Source: JASFRS01 sp050114795 (GTDB taxonomy: Bacteria; Pseudomonadota; Alphaproteobacteria; Sphingomonadales; CAKZYD01). Taken from it: DNA of 17,805 nt. The position numbers and the translations under genes are program-made. The stretch is taken from positions 1 to 17,805 of the forward strand of contig JASFRS010000035.1 of the NCBI GenBank assembly GCA_050114795.1, given 5' to 3'. Shown one piece after another: positions 1-7,183 of this stretch (the first letter of the stretch is position 1; every line of letters starts with the position of its first letter). The notes beneath the pieces are model-generated. The model saw only the letters and a program-made list of their open reading frames with translations. It did no database searches and was not told the origin of the DNA.

Positions 1-719
1 AAACTTACAGCACCATGGATGGTTGGGACTTGAACCTTACCGCCAAGGATGGCTTCGTTAAGACTTATCGGCAGGTCTAATGTGATATTTTGTCCATCTC
101 TTTTGAAATAGGTGTGTGACCGAATAGATACCTCAATCAGAGCGTCGCCTGCGGGTCCGCCAAAATGTCCCTCTTCACCCTGGCCGCTAAGGCGGATCTG
201 TTGGCCCTCTTTAATGCCTGCTGGGATTCGGACATCCAATGTCTTATTGCCAATGGACAATCGTTTGGATGCACCAAGGCAAGCATCCAGAAAATCGACA
301 TCCATTTTATAAGTGACATTCGCCCCTTTATGGGGCCTTGGCTGGCTCTGTCGCCTTTGAGACTGGAATCCGCCGCCAAAGGCTCCGCCAAAAATTTCTT
401 GAAATAAGTCTTCGGGCGAGCCTTCAAATTCGAAATGCTGTGCGCCACCGGGCTGCGCACCAGGACCCTGGCCGCCATAGCCGAAAGGGGCGCGTTCGCG
501 ACCTTGTTCATCGATTTGGCCAGCATCATATTTAGCGCGCTTTTCCTTGTCGCCTAGAATGTCATAGGCGGCTGTGACCTGCTTGAAACGGTCGGCGACT
601 TTCGGGTTATCCTTATTCCTGTCCGGGTGTAAGTCTTTTGCCAATTTGCGATAAGCCTTTTTAACCTCGGCTTCGCTTGCGCCTTTTTTGACGCCTAAAA
701 TGGAATAAAGATCAGTCAT
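1..719 (-). CDS. DnaJ-family co-chaperone without zinc finger, 3' end cut by window edge
   Basis: The first 239 codons are visible; the rest lies left of the window. A J domain fills about residues 1-70 (LYSILGVKKGAS at the start, then YRKLAKDLHPDRN carrying the HPD tripeptide that stimulates DnaK ATPase). A Gly/Phe/Gln-rich linker follows (GGQGPGAQPGG, FGGAFGGGF), then directly the C-terminal substrate-binding fold (VDFLDACLGASKRL, VRIPAGIKEGQQIRLSGQG). There is no CxxCxGxG zinc finger between linker and C-terminal fold, so this is the class B (CbpA-like) type and not canonical DnaJ. It would deliver clients to DnaK in the cytoplasm. It starts 8 bases after the lipoprotein gene on the same strand, so the two are probably cotranscribed; the ribosome site is weak (TTGGG). 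Family call is firm, the specific symbol is not. Confidence 0.93.
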   Translation of the reverse strand, partial: MTDLYSILGVKKGASEAEVKKAYRKLAKDLHPDRNKDNPKVADRFKQVTAAYDILGDKEKRAKYDAGQIDEQGRERAPFGYGGQGPGAQPGGAQHFEFEGSPEDLFQEIFGGAFGGGFQSQRRQSQPRPHKGANVTYKMDVDFLDACLGASKRLSIGNKTLDVRIPAGIKEGQQIRLSGQGEEGHFGGPAGDALIEVSIRSHTYFKRDGQNITLDLPISLNEAILGGKVQVPTIHGAVS

Positions 720-727
720 AGATGTGT

Positions 728-1183
728 TTACCCAACAACCTTCCAACTGCCGTCCGCTTGTTTACAAGCCGTGCCATAACCTGTTTCAGTTTGCCCGTCT
801 GCTGAGACGCTTTGGTGGAACTCCCGGCATTCCTGCCCCTGTGCATTTTGAAAGCTATCCTGGGGTGTGATCGTGCCGCTATTTCCGCTATCGGGATTTT
901 CCCAACGGCTTGTCGATCCTGAGGGGCTGTCGTCCAATGCATATTGCGCGGTTTCCTGCATAGTCGTCCGGTCTCTTTCGGTAAGGTTTTTGCCCAGTTC
1001 AGAACCAAACCAGGCCCCGGCGGCGGCACCGACAACAATAGCGAGTGTTCCGCCACCTGCGGCTTTAGCAATGCCTGCGCCTGCTCCCGCGCCAACGACG
1101 CCGCCCAGCGTCTGATTATTGAGTTGGCATGCGCCAAGCGTGCTTATACTGGCGATCAAGGGTAAAATAAGTATCTTACGCAT
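728..1183 (-). CDS. RT0821/Lpp0805-type glycine-zipper surface lipoprotein
   Basis: A 151-residue exported protein. The start chosen here gives MRKILILPLIASISTLGAC, a classic lipoprotein signal with the LGAC lipobox and Cys19 as the lipidated residue. An upstream in-frame ATG at 1195 sits directly against the AGAAGGA motif (no spacer), whereas this ATG lies 12 bases from it and gives the better signal peptide. After the Cys comes a glycine-zipper stretch (GGVVGAGAGAGIAKAAGGG, then VVGAAAGAWFGSELG), a glycine-rich membrane-inserting type. The C-terminal part (GQECREFHQSVSADGQTETG, then YGTACKQADGSW) matches the conserved end of the RT0821/Lpp0805 family. The function of this family is not established; it is an envelope protein. 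It is divergent from pdxH and leads into the DnaJ gene. Confidence 0.88.
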   Translation of the reverse strand: MRKILILPLIASISTLGACQLNNQTLGGVVGAGAGAGIAKAAGGGTLAIVVGAAAGAWFGSELGKNLTERDRTTMQETAQYALDDSPSGSTSRWENPDSGNSGTITPQDSFQNAQGQECREFHQSVSADGQTETGYGTACKQADGSWKVVG

Positions 1184-1257
1184 GGTTAAAAACATTCCTT
1201 CTCATCGTCTTTAACTTTGATTTTGCATGTCCTATCCATTACGCCCACTATATCATG

Positions 1258-1273
1258 GTGTGCACAGGCACAC
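1258..1273. promoter_or_regulatory. Inverted repeat in the divergent region before pdxH
   Basis: GTGTGC and GCACAC form a perfect 6-bp inverted repeat around ACAG, 24-39 bases before the pdxH ATG, inside the 113-base region between the divergent lipoprotein and pdxH genes. The position suits a protein-binding site or a small 5' leader hairpin. No regulator can be named and no convincing -35/-10 pair was found here. Confidence 0.3.
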
Positions 1274-1296
1274 ATATCAATGGGGAAAAGTCGCGT

Positions 1297-1914
1297 ATGA
1301 CAGACAATATGGCTGAAAAAGAGCTTATTACGCTAAGTGGAGATCCATTTGATATCTTTGAACGCTGGCTGAGCGACGCGGAGAAATCGGAGCCTAATGA
1401 CCCGACGGGCATGGCGCTGTCAAGTGTGGATGCGCGCGGTCGACCGTCTTCCCGCATGGTCCTGCTGAAGGAGTGGGACAAGGATGGTTTTGTCTTTTAT
1501 ACGAATTTAGACAGCCGTAAGGGGCAGGAATTAATCGGACATCCATTTGCTGCACTTCTTTTTCACTGGAAATCCCTACGCCGCCAAATTCGCATTGAAG
1601 GCCGTGTTGAAGTCGTCAGTGATGAAATGGCGGACGCCTATTTTGCACAGCGGCCTAAAGGAGCGCAGATTGGCGCCTGGGCATCAAAGCAGTCCAAACC
1701 GATGGAAAGCCGGCTCGCTTTTGAAAAACGCATTGCCGAATATACAGCGAAATTTATAGCCTCAAAGGTGCCAAGGCCAGAAAACTGGTCGGGTTTTCGG
1801 GTTGTGCCAGATCGGATGGAATTTTGGCAGGACCGAAAATTCCGTTTACACGACCGGGCGGATTATCAATTGGATGAAAAAGGCAATTGGGTTGGCAGGC
1901 GGCTTTATCCATGA
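1297..1914 (+). CDS. pdxH: Pyridoxamine/pyridoxine 5'-phosphate oxidase
   Basis: The FMN-dependent enzyme oxidises pyridoxine or pyridoxamine 5'-phosphate to PLP, the last step of vitamin B6 synthesis and salvage. At 205 residues it has the usual family length. Visible signatures: RPSSRMVLLK (about 49-58, FMN phosphate contact), FYTNLDSRKG (67-76), WKSLRRQIRIEG (91-102), RPKGAQIGAWASKQS (119-133), and the PdxH C-terminus EFWQDRKFRLHDR followed by NWVGRRLYP. The frame is open back to an ATG at 1255, but the 14 extra residues (MVCTGTHINGEKSR) lack family character; the ATG at 1297 is preceded by GGGGAAAA with 8-base spacing and is preferred. It is first in a plus-strand operon; its stop overlaps the next start as ATGA. 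Confidence 0.96.
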   Translation: MTDNMAEKELITLSGDPFDIFERWLSDAEKSEPNDPTGMALSSVDARGRPSSRMVLLKEWDKDGFVFYTNLDSRKGQELIGHPFAALLFHWKSLRRQIRIEGRVEVVSDEMADAYFAQRPKGAQIGAWASKQSKPMESRLAFEKRIAEYTAKFIASKVPRPENWSGFRVVPDRMEFWQDRKFRLHDRADYQLDEKGNWVGRRLYP

Positions 1915-2831
1915 CTGAGCTGAACCTTTTAAAATCAGATGGTCAAAAAGCCATGAAACGGGCGGCTTATGCGTCTGTGGCGATGGCGCTTAGTCTTATC
2001 ATTGCGAAATTGATATCCTGGTGGCTGTCCTCATCGGTTTCTATGTTGGGGTCTTTGCTTGATTCAGGTTTAGACCTAGTAGCATCCTTAGTGACCTTTG
2101 TCGCTGTGAGAGCAGCAACGCTCCCGGCAGATGAAAACCATCGTTTTGGACATGGCAAAGCTGAAGCTTTAGCGAGTTTATTTCAGTCAGCAATTCTGAC
2201 TGGTTCAGCGACGTTTTTGGTCCTTCAGGCCTTCGAACGCTTTGCTGAACCTAAAGCGGTATCCGCTCCGGATTTGGGGATTATTGTATCCGTCTTCGCT
2301 ATTGCCGCAACTTTGGCTTTGGTCGCATATCAAAGGTCAGTGGTGCGGAGTACGGGATCAATTGCTATTGAAGCAGATAGCCTTCACTATGCCGGGGATA
2401 TATATCTGAACCTCAGCGTTATTGCTGCTTTTATAGCCAATTCTTATTTCGGCATATTGTGGGTTGATCCGGCCTTGGCACTGGTGATTGCGGGGATTTT
2501 GGGTTGGAATGCTTTCTCTATTTCAAAACGGTCTATCGATATGCTGATGGATAAGGAATGGGATGAAGAGGAACGGCAAAAGATCATCGGTCTTATTCTC
2601 GAAAACCCTCAAGTCGCGGGTGTGCATGAATTGCGCACACGTTCGGCGGGCACTGATGATTTCATTCAATTCCATTTAAGCGTCGACCCTCAGATGAGTG
2701 TCGCTGATGCGCATACTATTTCTGATGAGGTCGAGGCGATTTTGGGGGAGCACTATCCCCGCGCCGAAATATTGATACATATCGACCCCATTGGTTTGGT
2801 CGAGCATGGTGAGCAGAAAGCGATTATATGA
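1911..2831 (+). CDS. Cation diffusion facilitator (FieF-like) divalent metal efflux transporter
   Basis: A 306-residue inner-membrane CDF transporter that would exchange cytoplasmic Zn2+/Fe2+ (possibly Cd2+ or Mn2+) for protons. The transport-site residues are present: D51 and D55 in LLDSGLDLVAS (TM2), H159 and D163 in EADSLHYAGDIYLN (TM5), the DD/HD set of FieF-type zinc/iron exporters. The conserved HRFGHGKAEALASL loop occupies about 77-90. The C-terminal part from about 210 (IDMLMDKEWDEEERQKIIGL, later VHELRTRSAG and ILIHIDP) is the cytoplasmic metallochaperone-like dimerisation domain. The start at 1911 is chosen because it overlaps the pdxH stop as ATGA; an ATG at 1887 in the same frame would lie inside pdxH. 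Metal specificity cannot be read with certainty. Confidence 0.93.
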   Translation: MTELNLLKSDGQKAMKRAAYASVAMALSLIIAKLISWWLSSSVSMLGSLLDSGLDLVASLVTFVAVRAATLPADENHRFGHGKAEALASLFQSAILTGSATFLVLQAFERFAEPKAVSAPDLGIIVSVFAIAATLALVAYQRSVVRSTGSIAIEADSLHYAGDIYLNLSVIAAFIANSYFGILWVDPALALVIAGILGWNAFSISKRSIDMLMDKEWDEEERQKIIGLILENPQVAGVHELRTRSAGTDDFIQFHLSVDPQMSVADAHTISDEVEAILGEHYPRAEILIHIDPIGLVEHGEQKAII

Positions 2832-3181
2832 CTGAGTTTAAATTATATGGCATTCCCAATTGTGACACGGTGAAAAAGGCCAAGCGTTGGTTTGAAGATA
2901 AGGGCCTGAGCTATCATTTTCATGATTTCCGTAAGGATGGTCTGGATGAAGCCATGATTGCGCCCTGGCTGAATACTGTTGGCGTTGAAAAGCTCATCAA
3001 TAAAAGAGGCACAACCTGGCGGAAACTTGAGCCGGAAATTCAGCAATTGGCGGAGAGTAATCCCACGCAATTGATGATGGAATACCCTGCGTTGATTAAG
3101 CGTCCTGTTATTGAAGGACCCCACGGGATAAGCGTTGGCTTTACTGCGCAAGAGCAGGCGAGCATTTCGGACGTGATCTGA
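2828..3181 (+). CDS. ArsC/Spx-fold protein, YffB-like putative reductase
   Basis: A 117-residue thioredoxin-fold protein of the ArsC/Spx superfamily. The N-terminus KLYGIPNCDTVKKAKRWFED carries a single active-site Cys (C12) in the NCDTVKKA context characteristic of the YffB subgroup, which may act as a glutathione-dependent thiol reductase. The later LINKRGTTWRKL and LIKRPVIEG segments correspond to the conserved loops around the family cis-proline (KRPV). It lacks a CxxC pair, which argues against a redox-switch Spx regulator, and nothing here proves arsenate reduction. Start overlaps the transporter stop (ATGA) and its stop overlaps the next start (TGATG), so translation is coupled on both sides. 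Confidence 0.88.
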   Translation: MTEFKLYGIPNCDTVKKAKRWFEDKGLSYHFHDFRKDGLDEAMIAPWLNTVGVEKLINKRGTTWRKLEPEIQQLAESNPTQLMMEYPALIKRPVIEGPHGISVGFTAQEQASISDVI

Positions 3182-4059
3182 TGCAAATGCCCTATGTCAC
3201 CTGCGATGTATTTACCAATGAGGCTTTTGGCGGTAACCCTTTGGCTGTTTGCTATGACGCGCGTGGCTTGAATGACGCGCAGATGCAACAAATCGCGACG
3301 GAATTCAATTATTCAGAAACGACATTTGTCTTATCGCCCGAAGACCCTAAACATGATGCTCAGGTGAGGATTTTTACACCTGTCGCTGAAATCGCATTTG
3401 CGGGCCACCCTAATGTGGGGACGGCTATAGCATTGGCGCATTTGGGGCGTTGTAATGGCCGGGATCGTCTGATTTTTGAGGAAAGAGCCGGGCTGGTGCC
3501 TATTGATCTTGTCTGGAACGATGCTCAAATTGAATCCGCGACCTTAACAGCACCTCAGTCACCAAAATTGGGTGAGGAGGCTAGCGTTGATGTGCTGGTC
3601 AATGCGTTAAAACTCATTCCTGAAGATATTTTGGTGGAAAATCACAAACCGATTATGGCATCGGCGGGCGTTTATTTCCTGATTTTAGAGGTTCGGGACC
3701 TGGACGCTCTGGCGCATGCCCAAAGTCCTTCTGCGAGGGAAAGTGAAGCTTTATCTGCTGAAGGCATTTTTCTGTATTGCAGAACTAATGAGGTCGGGGG
3801 TATTCGTGCGCGCATGTTTGCGCCTAATCACGGCATTGTAGAAGATCCCGCAACGGGAAGTGCCGTTGCGGCCTTTATGGGTCTGGAGGCCTTGCGGGAA
3901 AAAGCAGATGGAAAGCGGGAATATAAAATTGTTCAAGGCGTGGAAATGGGTAGGCCAAGCTATTTAAATGCGGCCTTTGAACGTCAAAATGGTCGGGTAA
4001 TGAAAATTACCGTTGGGGGGCAATCTATCATGATGCGGGAAGGGGTTTTAACCCTGTAA
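3181..4059 (+). CDS. PhzF-family epimerase/isomerase, first tandem copy
   Basis: A 292-residue protein of the PhzF/YddE family, which has two diaminopimelate-epimerase-like halves. The N-terminal signature YVTCDVFTNEAFGGNPLAV, the catalytic Glu at position 46 within NYSETTFV, H76 in FAGHPNVGTA, and EDPATGSAVAAF in the second half are all present, so the active site looks intact. The substrate is unknown; in phenazine producers PhzF isomerises dihydro-3-hydroxyanthranilate, but no other phenazine gene is visible here, so that role is unlikely. Start is fixed by the one-base overlap with the upstream stop. A paralogue follows after 25 bases. Confidence 0.92.
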   Translation: MQMPYVTCDVFTNEAFGGNPLAVCYDARGLNDAQMQQIATEFNYSETTFVLSPEDPKHDAQVRIFTPVAEIAFAGHPNVGTAIALAHLGRCNGRDRLIFEERAGLVPIDLVWNDAQIESATLTAPQSPKLGEEASVDVLVNALKLIPEDILVENHKPIMASAGVYFLILEVRDLDALAHAQSPSARESEALSAEGIFLYCRTNEVGGIRARMFAPNHGIVEDPATGSAVAAFMGLEALREKADGKREYKIVQGVEMGRPSYLNAAFERQNGRVMKITVGGQSIMMREGVLTL

Positions 4060-4084
4060 TCCGCGCCTTTTAGGAGTATTAGGA

Positions 4085-4972
4085 ATGCAGTTTCCTTATG
4101 TAACTTGTGATGTGTTTACAAATCAGGCTTTCGGTGGAAATCAATTGGCTGTGGTCTACGATGCAGATGGTCTGAATAGTGCTCAGATGCAAAGAATTGC
4201 AGCTGAATTCAATTATTCGGAAACGACATTTGTGTTGAAACCGAAAGACCCTGCACATACGGCGGAGGTCAGAATATTCACACCTGCGGAGGAGCTTCCC
4301 TTTGCCGGCCATCCAAATGTAGGAACCGCAGTGGCCCTGGCCCGTCGCTTGGGTCTAACAGATGTCAAAACATTTGAATTTGAAGAAAAGGCGGGTCTCG
4401 TTCCGGTTGAAGTAACATCCGGTTCTGATGGTTTGAATGCAGCAAAGCTAACAGCGCCGCTGACACCGAAACTTGGCCAAGTCGTTGAGACCTCGAGCAT
4501 TGAGAAGCTTTTGGGACTGGCTGATGGGAGCATTTTGACCGAACGCCATGCGCCCGTCGTCGTTGATGTCGGTGCGCATTTTCTGATGATTGAGGTGGAT
4601 AGCCTGACCCATTTGGGTGAAGCACGCAGCCCGTCACTTCAAGAAGCGAGAAAACTAGGCGACTTTGAATTTTATCTTTACACGCGTGACGCACCGGAAA
4701 CGGACTTTCGCGCGCGCATGTTTGCACCTGGCCTCGGTATCGTTGAAGACCCCGCTACAGGTGGTGCTGCAACCGCTTTGGCTGGTGTCCTAAGCGAGCT
4801 GGAGCCCGGAGACTGCCATTCAAGCTGGACATTGGATCAAGGCGTGGAAATGGGACGGCCCAGCCGATTGCATATTGAGCTTATCAAGACCGAGGGTGAA
4901 ATCAGCAAAATCACCGTGGGTGGGGAGGCTATCATGATGATGGAGGGTATTTTGACATGCCCGTCAAATTAA
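4085..4972 (+). CDS. PhzF-family epimerase/isomerase, second tandem copy
   Basis: A 295-residue PhzF/YddE-family protein and close paralogue of the preceding gene. It retains Glu46 in NYSETTFV, H76 in FAGHPNVGTA, and VEDPATGGAATAL in the second half, where the first copy has EDPATGSAVAAF. The start follows a TTAGGAGTATTAGGA stretch, a good ribosome site just before the ATG. Both copies keep the proposed catalytic residues, so divergence has probably changed substrate, not destroyed activity. Its last 16 bases overlap the start of the next gene. Substrate unknown. Confidence 0.92.
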   Translation: MQFPYVTCDVFTNQAFGGNQLAVVYDADGLNSAQMQRIAAEFNYSETTFVLKPKDPAHTAEVRIFTPAEELPFAGHPNVGTAVALARRLGLTDVKTFEFEEKAGLVPVEVTSGSDGLNAAKLTAPLTPKLGQVVETSSIEKLLGLADGSILTERHAPVVVDVGAHFLMIEVDSLTHLGEARSPSLQEARKLGDFEFYLYTRDAPETDFRARMFAPGLGIVEDPATGGAATALAGVLSELEPGDCHSSWTLDQGVEMGRPSRLHIELIKTEGEISKITVGGEAIMMMEGILTCPSN

Positions 4973-5286
4973 ATGCCCTGCAAAAACGCACATTGGCGCT
5001 TATCCAGGAATTGGCCGAAGAAAGCGACTTGGGCTTAAAGGATGAAAGCAGCGGGAATATCCGCGTCCATATTCATCTGCACAGCCATCATGACCATGTG
5101 CATATTGGGCGTTTTACGGTCTCTACGCGATTTGCTAGTGGTTTACAAAATCAGAATGTGTGGACGGCTTTGGAGCGTAAAGGTTTGATCGTCGGGCAGT
5201 TCCCAGTGTCACTGGATTTAACACCTGAAGGGCAGGCGGTTAAAACCGGCGTGCGCGAACAAATGCTGGAACACAGTGATCACTGA
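4957..5286 (+). CDS. Small histidine-rich protein of unknown function
   Basis: A 109-residue protein I do not recognise. Seven histidines fall within residues 38-49 in an alternating pattern (VHIHLHSHHDHVHIG), followed by RFTVSTRFASG. The C-terminal half (VWTALERKGLIVG, then LDLTPEGQAVKTG) resembles the end of a winged-helix domain, but this is weak. The N-terminal 25 residues look helical. No signal peptide or membrane segment is seen, so it is probably cytoplasmic. The His cluster could bind Zn, Ni, Co or Cu, which would fit with the CDF efflux pump four genes upstream; this is inference. It starts 16 bases inside the second phzF copy, so it is the translationally coupled last gene of the operon, and its stop overlaps the convergent nadC stop by 7 bases. 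Confidence 0.8.
   Translation: MPVKLNALQKRTLALIQELAEESDLGLKDESSGNIRVHIHLHSHHDHVHIGRFTVSTRFASGLQNQNVWTALERKGLIVGQFPVSLDLTPEGQAVKTGVREQMLEHSDH
5274..5285. repeat. 12-bp perfect palindrome across two convergent stop codons
   Basis: CAGTGATCACTG spans the overlapping stop codons of the His-rich gene (TGA at 5284-5286, plus) and nadC (TGA at 5280-5282, minus). Part of the symmetry is forced because both genes end in TGA at the same place. Confidence 0.5.
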
Positions 5287-6131
5287 TTAACGTAATCAAG
5301 CCCTATGTCGACGGCTCTGGCAGATAATGTCAGAGCCGTTCCGACAGAAATAAAATCCACACCGGTTTCCGCGATATCTCTGATAGTTTCAAGGGTGACA
5401 TTGCCTGAAGCTTCGAGCGAAATGCGGCCATTGACGCGTTCGACTGCAGTGCGCATGTTTTCAAGTGTCATATTATCAAGCAATACACGCGTCGCGCCAT
5501 TGGCTAGAGCTTCATCAAGTTGATCCAGTGTATCGCATTCGACTTCGATTTTCTGGTGCCCTGCGGCCTTTGCGGCTTTGATGGCTTCAGCAATACCACC
5601 GGCGACAGCGATATGATTATCTTTAATCAGAATGGCGTCATAAAGACCGATGCGGTGATTGTCCGCACCACCGCAAGACGTCGCATATTTGGCGAGTTTC
5701 CTGTAGCCCGGTATTGTTTTTCTCGTATCTAAAAGCCGCGCTTTTGTACCGCTTAGACGTTCAACATAGAATTTGGAGGTTGTCGCAATACCGCTTAAAT
5801 GCTGTAGCGCATTTAAGGCGGGGCGTTCAGCGGACAGAATGGCGCGGGCAGGGCCTTCAACACGCATTAAATTATCACCCGCCTCTGCTGTATCCCCATC
5901 AGACGCATATAGGGTGATTTGTATGTCATTGCTTAGTGCTTGAAAAAACGCCACCGCCAAAGGCAACCCACAGATGACCATGGATTCACGGGCACATATA
6001 ACGGCGTTAAATACAACGTCTTCATTAATAACCGCTGCGGATGTAATGTCGCCCTCTTTGCCCAGGTCTTCACCCAAGGCAGACACGACATAGTCCCGCA
6101 ATTCAGCTTGAGAAAGGGGAAAGGCCATCAT
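5280..6131 (-). CDS. nadC: Nicotinate-nucleotide pyrophosphorylase (quinolinate phosphoribosyltransferase)
   Basis: Converts quinolinate plus PRPP to nicotinate mononucleotide, CO2 and PPi in de novo NAD synthesis, in the cytoplasm. The 283 residues match the usual length. Signatures: LGEDLGKEGDITS near the N-terminus, ALQHLSGIATTS, LLDTRKTIPGYRKLAKYA, CGGADNHRIGLYDAILIKDN, IEVECDTLDQLDEAL, VLLDNM and SLEASGNV, all phosphate- or quinolinate-binding segments of the QPRTase barrel. The ATG at 6131 overlaps the nadA stop as ATGATG; a second ATG follows immediately at 6128. It is coupled behind nadA. Confidence 0.96.
   Translation of the reverse strand: MMAFPLSQAELRDYVVSALGEDLGKEGDITSAAVINEDVVFNAVICARESMVICGLPLAVAFFQALSNDIQITLYASDGDTAEAGDNLMRVEGPARAILSAERPALNALQHLSGIATTSKFYVERLSGTKARLLDTRKTIPGYRKLAKYATSCGGADNHRIGLYDAILIKDNHIAVAGGIAEAIKAAKAAGHQKIEVECDTLDQLDEALANGATRVLLDNMTLENMRTAVERVNGRISLEASGNVTLETIRDIAETGVDFISVGTALTLSARAVDIGLDYVNQ
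5307..5345. terminator. Long hairpin inside the nadC 3' end, possible terminator of the pdxH operon
   Basis: ACGGCTCTG at 5311-5319 pairs perfectly with CAGAGCCGT at 5331-5339 around an 11-base loop, and GTCG/CGAC extends the stem by four pairs across a two-base bulge. It lies 25 bases past the stop of the last gene of the plus-strand operon and inside nadC codons. No T tract follows on either strand, so it would not be a classical intrinsic terminator; it could stall convergent transcription or be chance. Confidence 0.3.
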
Positions 6132-7135
6132 AGGGCGGATATATCTTTAGCAGGTGCTTGCGCCGGGCTCATTTCCAGCATTTTCTGTAAGGGTTTCAGC
6201 GCATTTATGCGCACATTTTCAGGCACCTCAATCTGTGGTGTTAAATCACGCAGGCAGAGATAAAGCTTCTCAAGTGTATTCAACTCCATAAAGGGGCAAT
6301 TGTTACAATTACAATTGCCGTCAGCACCTGGCGCGCCGATAAAGGTTTTATGCGGTGCTTTCAGTTGCATCTGGTGAATGATGTGAGGCTCTGTGGCGAC
6401 CAGAATGGTGTCCGCATCACTTTCCAAAGCAAATTTCAAAATGGAGCTTGTGGAGCCGATATGATCGGCATGATCCAGAATATGAGCCGGACATTCAGGG
6501 TGAGCGGCAACAGGCGCATTTGGATGTTGCGCTTTTAATTTGATCAACTCTTTTTCCGAAAACTGCTCATGAACAATACAAGTGCCATCCCATAGCACCA
6601 TATTATCCCGCCCCGTTTTGCGTTTGAGATACCCACCTAAATACTTGTCAGGCGCAAATAAAATCGGCTGATCTTTAGGGATCTGATTGATGATATATTC
6701 AGCATTTGATGACGTAACAATAATATCAGTGTGCGCCTTCACCGCGGCTGAGCAATTGATATAAGTGAGAGCGATATGATCCGGATGTTCTGCGCGGAAT
6801 GCTGCATATTCATCTGGCGGGCAACTGTCTTCCAGGCTGCAACCGGCTTCAAAGTCTGGCAGCACCACGGTTTTTTCTGGAGATAAGATTTTCGCAACCT
6901 CGGCCATGAACCGTACACCGCAGAATGCAATGACATCGGCATCTGTGGCGGCTGCTTTGCGGGATAAATCGAGGCTGTCACCAACAAAGTCTGCAAGATC
7001 TTGAATCTCTGGTGCTTGATAATAATGAGCTAGGATGACAGCATTGCGCTCTTTGCGCAGCCGTTCAATTTCCGCAAGCACATCTGTGCCTGGCTCAATA
7101 TGATTATCAGTGTTCCAACTCAGTTTCTTGTCCAT
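6128..7135 (-). CDS. nadA: Quinolinate synthase A
   Basis: Condenses iminoaspartate with dihydroxyacetone phosphate to quinolinate using an oxygen-sensitive [4Fe-4S] cluster. The 335 residues carry the three cluster cysteines expected for NadA: C99 in AGCSLEDSCP, C186 in WDGTCIVHE and C280 in NCNNCPFMELNTL. Other conserved segments: LAHYYQAPEIQDLADFVGDS (37-56), CGVRFMAEVAKILSPEK, INCSAAVKA, APDKYLGGY and HPECPAHILDHADHIGSTS. The ribosome site is AGAGG with a six-base spacer. It leads into nadC with an ATGA overlap. The usual partner NadB (L-aspartate oxidase) is not next to it, so iminoaspartate must come from a distant nadB or an aspartate dehydrogenase. Confidence 0.97.
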   Translation of the reverse strand: MDKKLSWNTDNHIEPGTDVLAEIERLRKERNAVILAHYYQAPEIQDLADFVGDSLDLSRKAAATDADVIAFCGVRFMAEVAKILSPEKTVVLPDFEAGCSLEDSCPPDEYAAFRAEHPDHIALTYINCSAAVKAHTDIIVTSSNAEYIINQIPKDQPILFAPDKYLGGYLKRKTGRDNMVLWDGTCIVHEQFSEKELIKLKAQHPNAPVAAHPECPAHILDHADHIGSTSSILKFALESDADTILVATEPHIIHQMQLKAPHKTFIGAPGADGNCNCNNCPFMELNTLEKLYLCLRDLTPQIEVPENVRINALKPLQKMLEMSPAQAPAKDISAL

Positions 7136-7160
7136 GCTTTGCCTCTATGGAATTTCTTAT

Positions 7161-7183
7161 AATGTGGGGGTTTCCCCCTCATT
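7161..7183 (-). promoter_or_regulatory. Hairpin in the nadA 5' leader
   Basis: GGGGG-TTT-CCCCC, extended beyond a T-T mismatch by AATG/CATT, forms a 9-pair stem lying 26-48 bases before the nadA start codon. No T tract follows on the minus strand, so it is more likely a leader structure or mRNA stabiliser than a terminator of the upstream hydrolase gene. Confidence 0.4.

Larger units (their letters stand above)
3181..4972 (+). repeat. Tandem duplication of a phzF-like gene
   Basis: The two adjacent genes begin almost identically (MQ-x-PYVTCDVFTN-x-AFGGN, then AEFNYSETTFVL in one and TEFNYSETTFVL in the other) and share RIFTP, FAGHPNVGTA, ARMFAP, GIVEDPATG, GVEMGRPS and KITVGG blocks in the same order. 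The similarity covers the whole length with many substitutions, which points to an old duplication and divergence, not a recent repeat. Confidence 0.85.

Noticed and set aside
137..529. Long open frame opposite and out of frame to the J-domain gene region
   Set aside because: Lies in another frame of the same strand as the clear DnaJ reading frame; composition is that of a shadow frame.
1255..1296. N-terminal extension of PdxH
   Set aside because: Fourteen residues without family similarity, overlapping an inverted repeat; the ATG at 1297 has the better ribosome site.
3181..4972. Phenazine biosynthesis locus
   Set aside because: Only PhzF-family genes are present; no phzA/B, C, D, E or G is visible, and PhzF-family proteins are common outside phenazine producers.
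7161..7183. Hairpin as terminator of the MBL hydrolase gene
   Set aside because: No T tract follows on the minus strand and the stem lies downstream of the predicted nadA promoter.
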